DNA from: Cantharellus purpuraceus
Lineage: Eukaryota > Basidiomycota > Agaricomycetes > Cantharellales > Hydnaceae
Direction of reading: 5' to 3'
DNA: 64,000 nucleotides
Assembly: GCA_025174535.1 (NCBI GenBank)
Contig: JALBUN010000007.1
Span: forward strand, 434,001-498,000
Positions 59,508 through 64,000 of this stretch are shown in pieces; the stretch's first letter is position 1, and each line of letters begins with the position of its first letter. The notes under the pieces were generated by a model. The model saw only the letters and a list, made by a program, of their open reading frames with translations, had not been told where the DNA came from and ran no database searches. A program made the translations under genes and the position numbers.

Positions 59508-62462
59508 AGTGTCACGGTAACGCGGTGCTCCTACTGGTTACTAACGCGCGTTATCGCCAGCCATCATCGATCACCCTGTGTCCTGGTCGACTGGGGTCGC
59601 CCTTGGCAGTCGGTAGTCGCTTTAGCATTTACCGACAGTACCCGGGCTAATCATCTATCTTCCTACCTGTCAACGTTTCCACATCGGCACAGACAGCAAC
59701 GCGGACAAGTGCCACAACGAACTGGATCGACTTTCTACACGGCTCTGTGCTGCAAGTCCTGTCTAGAAAGGCGTCTACTGCTCGCCTTCAATTTCTCGTG
59801 GTTACTGTCGACTCACATCATGTGATCCTTTCGACAGATTTGTACTAGCTGCCTCCAGGTCCTACCCCATCTTCAAAATAGGACCATGTCACCAGGCATG
59901 GGTGTAACAATTCGCTCTCTAACCCACCCAAAGGGACGCTCACGTAGACTAGTAGTCTGCGGATAATCTTGCCATAAGTAACTGTCTTTGGAAAAGACAG
60001 TTCGACATCCTTGTTCCTACGGTGAATCAAGCAAGACCGGGGATTGTGGGCCTTATACCACACTGTTTCTATTGTTCGAATTCACTCGTCAATGGCGCCA
60101 AGTTCTAGCACATCAACGATAGCACAGTCCGTTTTAACTCTAAAGAACACTGCTATTGCGGATCATGACATGTGAAATACCCAAACCAGAAAGCGTGTTA
60201 CCAACGGAGCTCCACATACTTTAGATCCGTCCAGGCTTAGGATCAAATAGTGCACGGCCAGAGGAACCATGTCATATCTAGTAGACGAAGTGCTGGTCAA
60301 TCGCGTCAATTTTCGGGCTGAACTCCCCATAGGCAGATAGGCAACTCTCCTAAATTCTCCGAAGGTGACTCCTGTCTCTCACTATCTGATATGACGACAT
60401 ATTTGAGTTTGTCAGCTAAATGTTAGGTGGACATGATCATTGAACATCTCTACGGCCTAGGGACCAAAATATAGTTTCTGTGCCATCTGGGGAAGAAAGC
60501 CGTGGTTAAAATGATTTACCCTGATCCTGCATGGAATCCCGGTGGCGGCATCACTCATGCATACGCTGGTGGGAGACATGGTGGGAGCTGGTGGGTTTGC
60601 ATCATGAAGGATGGCTTCTTTTCCATGAGCACACCTACCACCCGCTGGAATTGTGCCCGCCCTCACCGGAATCACACTTATTGAAACACGAGCTAGTGAT
60701 GGGTGGCATTTGCTGATTATGTCTACGTGGACGATGCTTCTCTGGCTGCCGTTTCCAATGTGACACGTGGACAACTACATTGAGCCATGCATCCGGTGCA
60801 GGATTGGTCCTTCCCCACTCTTGGTATTTATAGGCTACAAAAGAAGGCTGTGTCCATTCTGTCGGGCGATTCATTCATTCCAAATTCTTTGTCACACGGA
60901 TAAACTGACCATTGTGATCCCTATAGGATGTGTAGAATGAGTAAGACGTTCTCTTAAGGCACCCACGATCAGACAATATAATGTGCTTCCAATTTATTTG
61001 GAGCCGGATGGTTTCGGTTATCGACACGGATTGTTCAGTAGTGGAGCGCACTCCTGACAACTAACTCCTGGCTTGGGAATTTAAAGGAGAAAGCGGGGTT
61101 GAGGCAGGTAATGTAGAGCCTACTGAGCATTAGATTGTCCGGATAGATGTAAGTGTTGCGCTTACTCAGTAGTCTCTAGACGGATTGATCTGGGAATCTT
61201 AGTCTATACCATGGTTTTGCTCGTTGACTTGGCTATGACGGGCTAGCTTCTCGTTCCTTCAAGACCGATATTCATCGCTGGTCACACACCATAATCCTAA
61301 GGTCGGGACGTTTCAGCAGCTGGCTCGAATCCCAATAGGAGCTCCGGGCGTCCCTGGCTGCTTCGTTGGGAGCGCCTCTTCTCGATAAACCGTTACCTCC
61401 TCGGTAGAGCGCTCCAAGCTGGTTCCTGGCAGCTACTCTTTATATAAAGACTCATATGGATCAACCGCCCACGTCCACATGAATTCACCATTGATCTTGA
61501 CGCTGGAAATAACTGTATCCCATGACCCTCGCTTTCCGTATGCCCCCCCACAATAATTTCCCATCCAGGCCAGCCTCTGGATTCGAGAGAATTTGTAGAC
61601 TATCCCCGAAATCACCCCTCCTATACTCCACCATATCGGAAGTACTTTCAGTCGCGAAGGAAAAGTCGATCAAAACGCAGTGGAAGAGAGGTAGTATCGG
61701 GCTAGAAGGCATCAACACATTACATTGAATCTGCCCCAAATGTCAATCATGCTGCAGGACATCTCCGGACTCCAGTGAAGGAACAATATGGTTTCTCGAT
61801 CTGAACATAAAGAAGCATCAATCAAAGGGGTGACGACACATGGCACGCATCAGCTGCAACTGCTGTGAACGTGAGAGTTCGCGGGCAATACCGTTGCTGA
61901 GTGGAGGCGCAGGAATATGTTCCATAAGGATGCCATAGACTTCATGCTAATTGGGGAGAGTGAACTGGATAAAATTTAAGGTGGCTTTGAGCTGACAAAC
62001 TGACAATGGACCACACTGCTCACCAAGTGAGAGCCATGAATCTGTGACTGCACATCAGTGGATCTGGATCTTATTCCCACATAGATCCAGATTCACTGAT
62101 GTGCAGTCGTATAGAGATTCGGCATCTCGGCCAGTGATCCTTAGCATCGCATCTCCGTCCATCGCAAGCAGTCTGTTGGAGGTTACTCCGAGGTATCTGG
62201 GCCATCAGTTGAAGTCTCGAAAGGCGAGGATCTTTTCGTCGACCAGTTCGGAATGGATGAACTACCTACAGAGAAGGTAGAGCTACATGTTGGTCGAAGA
62301 ATCGTGGTATCTCCATCAGCCACGATCCCAGATGATAGTGACGAGGGAGGCAATAAGACTCCTTCTGCAGTTGTAGTTAACGTTGTCATAAAGGGCGATA
62401 AGAAGGTCGGCGTACATCTGGGCCTTCCTCTAAGCCACTCGCGAGGATCAGCCACAGTCTCC
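59508..62462. other. Low-density region with one unassigned ORF fragment
   Basis: A minus-strand ORF at 59845-60063 reads protein-like (ELSFPKTVTYGKIIRRLLVY) but has no stable upstream exons and no recognised family. The rest shows only short ORFs. A strong inverted repeat lies at 62046-62108. Confidence 0.35.
62046..62108. repeat. 26-bp inverted repeat with 11-nt loop
   Basis: Arms 62046-62071 and 62083-62108 match at 25 of 26 positions; the loop is 62072-62082. It lies in a non-coding stretch. It could form a hairpin or be a fold-back element or relic. Confidence 0.9.
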
Positions 62463-62960
62463 TCAGCGGCTCAAAGCTGGCGCTAAGAAGCCACTGAAGA
62501 TGCGTATCAGTAAGGAGTGATGGATCCACGCCGTGTTCTCCCTGCGAACCAGATCCGCCGCGAAATATAACTGTGAAAACCATTGGTATTCGACTTCTTT
62601 ACTTCTCGCATCGCTCGAGGGCTCCATGGGAAAGAATCTGCGGTCAAAATGTTTAATGCATAGAATCGGCGAGCCACCTCTGACCGGTCGCTCGTCTATG
62701 GTTAGGAGCCAATACTTGGTTTTACAAGTTCTTGCATGACTGGATGGAGTCAAGTCTTCGAGTAGCCCCAGCGAGAAAGCTTCGGAAGACATCAATGCAT
62801 CAATGAGGGATTTCAAAGGGTATAGTCTTGGAACAGAGCGAATGCAGTCCACTGTGTCCGATGGCAGGTCTTCGCCTTGGCGGAAGGGTACAAACTCAGC
62901 ATGTCGCACGAAAGCGTTGGTGAGGCCGTGAAGTATGTCTCCCGAGGAAGCGAATTGCAA
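62463..62960 (-). CDS. Hypothetical protein fragment
   Basis: An open frame of about 165 codons (ILHGLTNAFVRHAEFVPFRQ ... VEYQWFSQLYFAADLVRREN) has balanced composition and no low complexity, so it may be part of a real gene. A second protein-like segment upstream at 63011-63292 (VAYEGLTLTNDLSALRISYL) might belong to the same gene, but stops intervene and I could not fit the introns. I do not recognise the family. It could also be a decaying gene. Confidence 0.35.
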   Translation of the reverse strand: MQFASSGDILHGLTNAFVRHAEFVPFRQGEDLPSDTVDCIRSVPRLYPLKSLIDALMSSEAFSLGLLEDLTPSSHARTCKTKYWLLTIDERPVRGGSPILCIKHFDRRFFPMEPSSDARSKEVEYQWFSQLYFAADLVRRENTAWIHHSLLIRIFSGFLAPALSR

Positions 62961-64000
62961 GGAAAAGTTGTCTCATTATGTGTTTTCCAGTGCTCTCTGG
63001 CGGCTTCGCGTCAGAATATAGATAATGAAATCTGAATTACGATGATGAGTGGCAAGAACATCCTTGTCGAATTGTAGGGGCGCCTTGGAAATGACAGGAG
63101 ATACCGTCGGCCAAAGGAGGTCGCGCATGTCATGAATACCTGTATGAAAACTGTGTCTAGAGGAGAGTGGTTAAGATATGAGATGCGGAGGGCAGAAAGG
63201 TCGTTTGTGAGCGTGAGACCCTCGTATGCAACTTGACGAGAGTTGGCTTGATAAAAGCGAGTCATTATGAATGATACGTGCTCTATAATCATGATTCCGA
63301 GCGCGACCCAGGAGTCCAGAGAAAGAGGATGACGTATCAGACGAGGCGTCTAACTGAGCCAACGATCCTAGGTCGCGGCTGAAAGGCAGTGGATGCGAAG
63401 TGTCGAATGGGGCTCAGGTTGTAAGTCCAATCTTGAAAGAAATAGGGATTACCTTCTGTGGCGCGGTTTGTATACCTAGAACCCTACAAACGCGGACGCG
63501 TTTCCCCTGGACACGCCTTCCTGTTCACGTGATTATGTCCGGAGTGCTATGCCTCTCGTGTGACCAGAAAATCGAGCCGTGCTCAAGCCGGTGGAAGAAA
63601 ATAAAGAGCTGAAACCAGAAGAACAGGAAATAATGGGAGTGAGGAAAGGGTGGGTTCGAAAAAAGCTATTCGAAGTAAGAGCATCGAGTGCCGATGTAAG
63701 AATCTGCGAGGTGAGGAAACAGAGCTACCCTACATATATATACTAAAGCGAGATGTATGTGGGCCGTGCCACTGGTGGATATGAAAGAAACAATTACATG
63801 GTCGGACAAAGGATTTGTTCGAACCAGTTATGCCGCCAGACATGTCTGAAGCGTGCAGATGACTAGGGCACAGACGAGCTCACCGGCATGTCTCGGAGAA
63901 TATTCGCCAAAATGAGCATGCATACCTATTCGCAAGAATTTATATAAGAAGGCTGGAGCGAAATCATGAAAAGTGGGATTCATCATCATGCGAGTGTTCA
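62961..64000. other. Window end without resolved gene
   Basis: Minus-strand fragments at 63011-63362 may be upstream exons of the hypothetical gene at 62463-62960. The last 600 bases hold nothing I can support. Confidence 0.35.

Noticed and set aside
61318..61345. GGCTCGAATCCC, resembling a tRNA T loop
   Set aside because: The arm is not self-complementary and no cloverleaf fits.
1..64000. CRISPR arrays, prokaryotic operons, rRNA and complete transposons
   Set aside because: None seen; the sequence is eukaryotic nuclear DNA with spliced genes throughout.

Overview
The window looks like nuclear DNA of a mushroom-forming basidiomycete (Agaricomycetes). Genes are dense and carry many introns, most of them 47-65 nt with CTRAY-like branch sites. 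The gene content also fits: large families of F-box and DUF6533 membrane proteins, GH79, an HMG-box factor and a DUF1752/GATA nitrogen-type regulator. There are no operons and no prokaryotic signals. I rebuilt exon structures by hand from splice consensus, codon phase and conserved motifs. In every multi-exon model given a protein length, the exon lengths sum to a multiple of three.

Layout. 0.4-2.3 kb (+): membrane alpha/beta-hydrolase. 3.2-5.1 (+): HMG-box factor. 8.4-9.7 (+): SIKE/FGFR1OP2-type STRIPAK protein. 10.3-11.9 (-): JMJD4-type oxygenase. 12.1-14.6 (-): AP-1 beta adaptin. 16.0-17.7 (+): F-box/LRR-like protein. 18.4-18.8 (-): small conserved protein. 18.9-19.9 (+): Mn-SOD. 20.1-21.9 and 24.0-26.0 (-): two tandem DUF6533 membrane proteins. 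26.8-29.2 (-): GH79. 29.8-30.9 (-): 4'-phosphopantetheinyl transferase. 34.3-35.4 (-): Rho GTPase. 35.8-36.4 (-): single-pass membrane protein. 37.0-37.3 (-): PET117. 37.5-38.9 (+): ZNHIT2. 40.9-44.0 (-): GATA factor. 45.8-50.1 (+): NEO1 flippase. 50.2-54.6 (-): NST1. 55.1-57.2 (+): METTL16. 58.5-59.5 (-): beta-carbonic anhydrase. From 59.5 kb to the end gene density is low.

Functional themes. AP-1 beta and the NEO1 flippase both serve Golgi/endosome traffic. Rho and the STRIPAK protein belong to polarity and signalling. Mn-SOD and PET117 are mitochondrial. JMJD4 (translation termination factor hydroxylation in animals), ZNHIT2 and METTL16 act in RNA and translation biology. Two gene pairs share short divergent promoters: PET117/ZNHIT2 (134 bp) and small protein/Mn-SOD (90 bp).

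The most unusual signal is splicing. The two DUF6533 paralogs share an 18-exon architecture that includes a 2-nt exon at the same place, and the GH79 gene needs another 2-nt exon to restore a family motif. Other micro-exons are 7, 11, 12, 13, 20 and 23 nt. Five introns out of roughly 140 look like GC-AG introns. Two enzymes lack an expected catalytic residue: the alpha/beta-hydrolase nucleophile Ser is Gly, and the phosphopantetheinyl transferase KE motif reads KS. All exon models are inferred from sequence alone and need transcript data.
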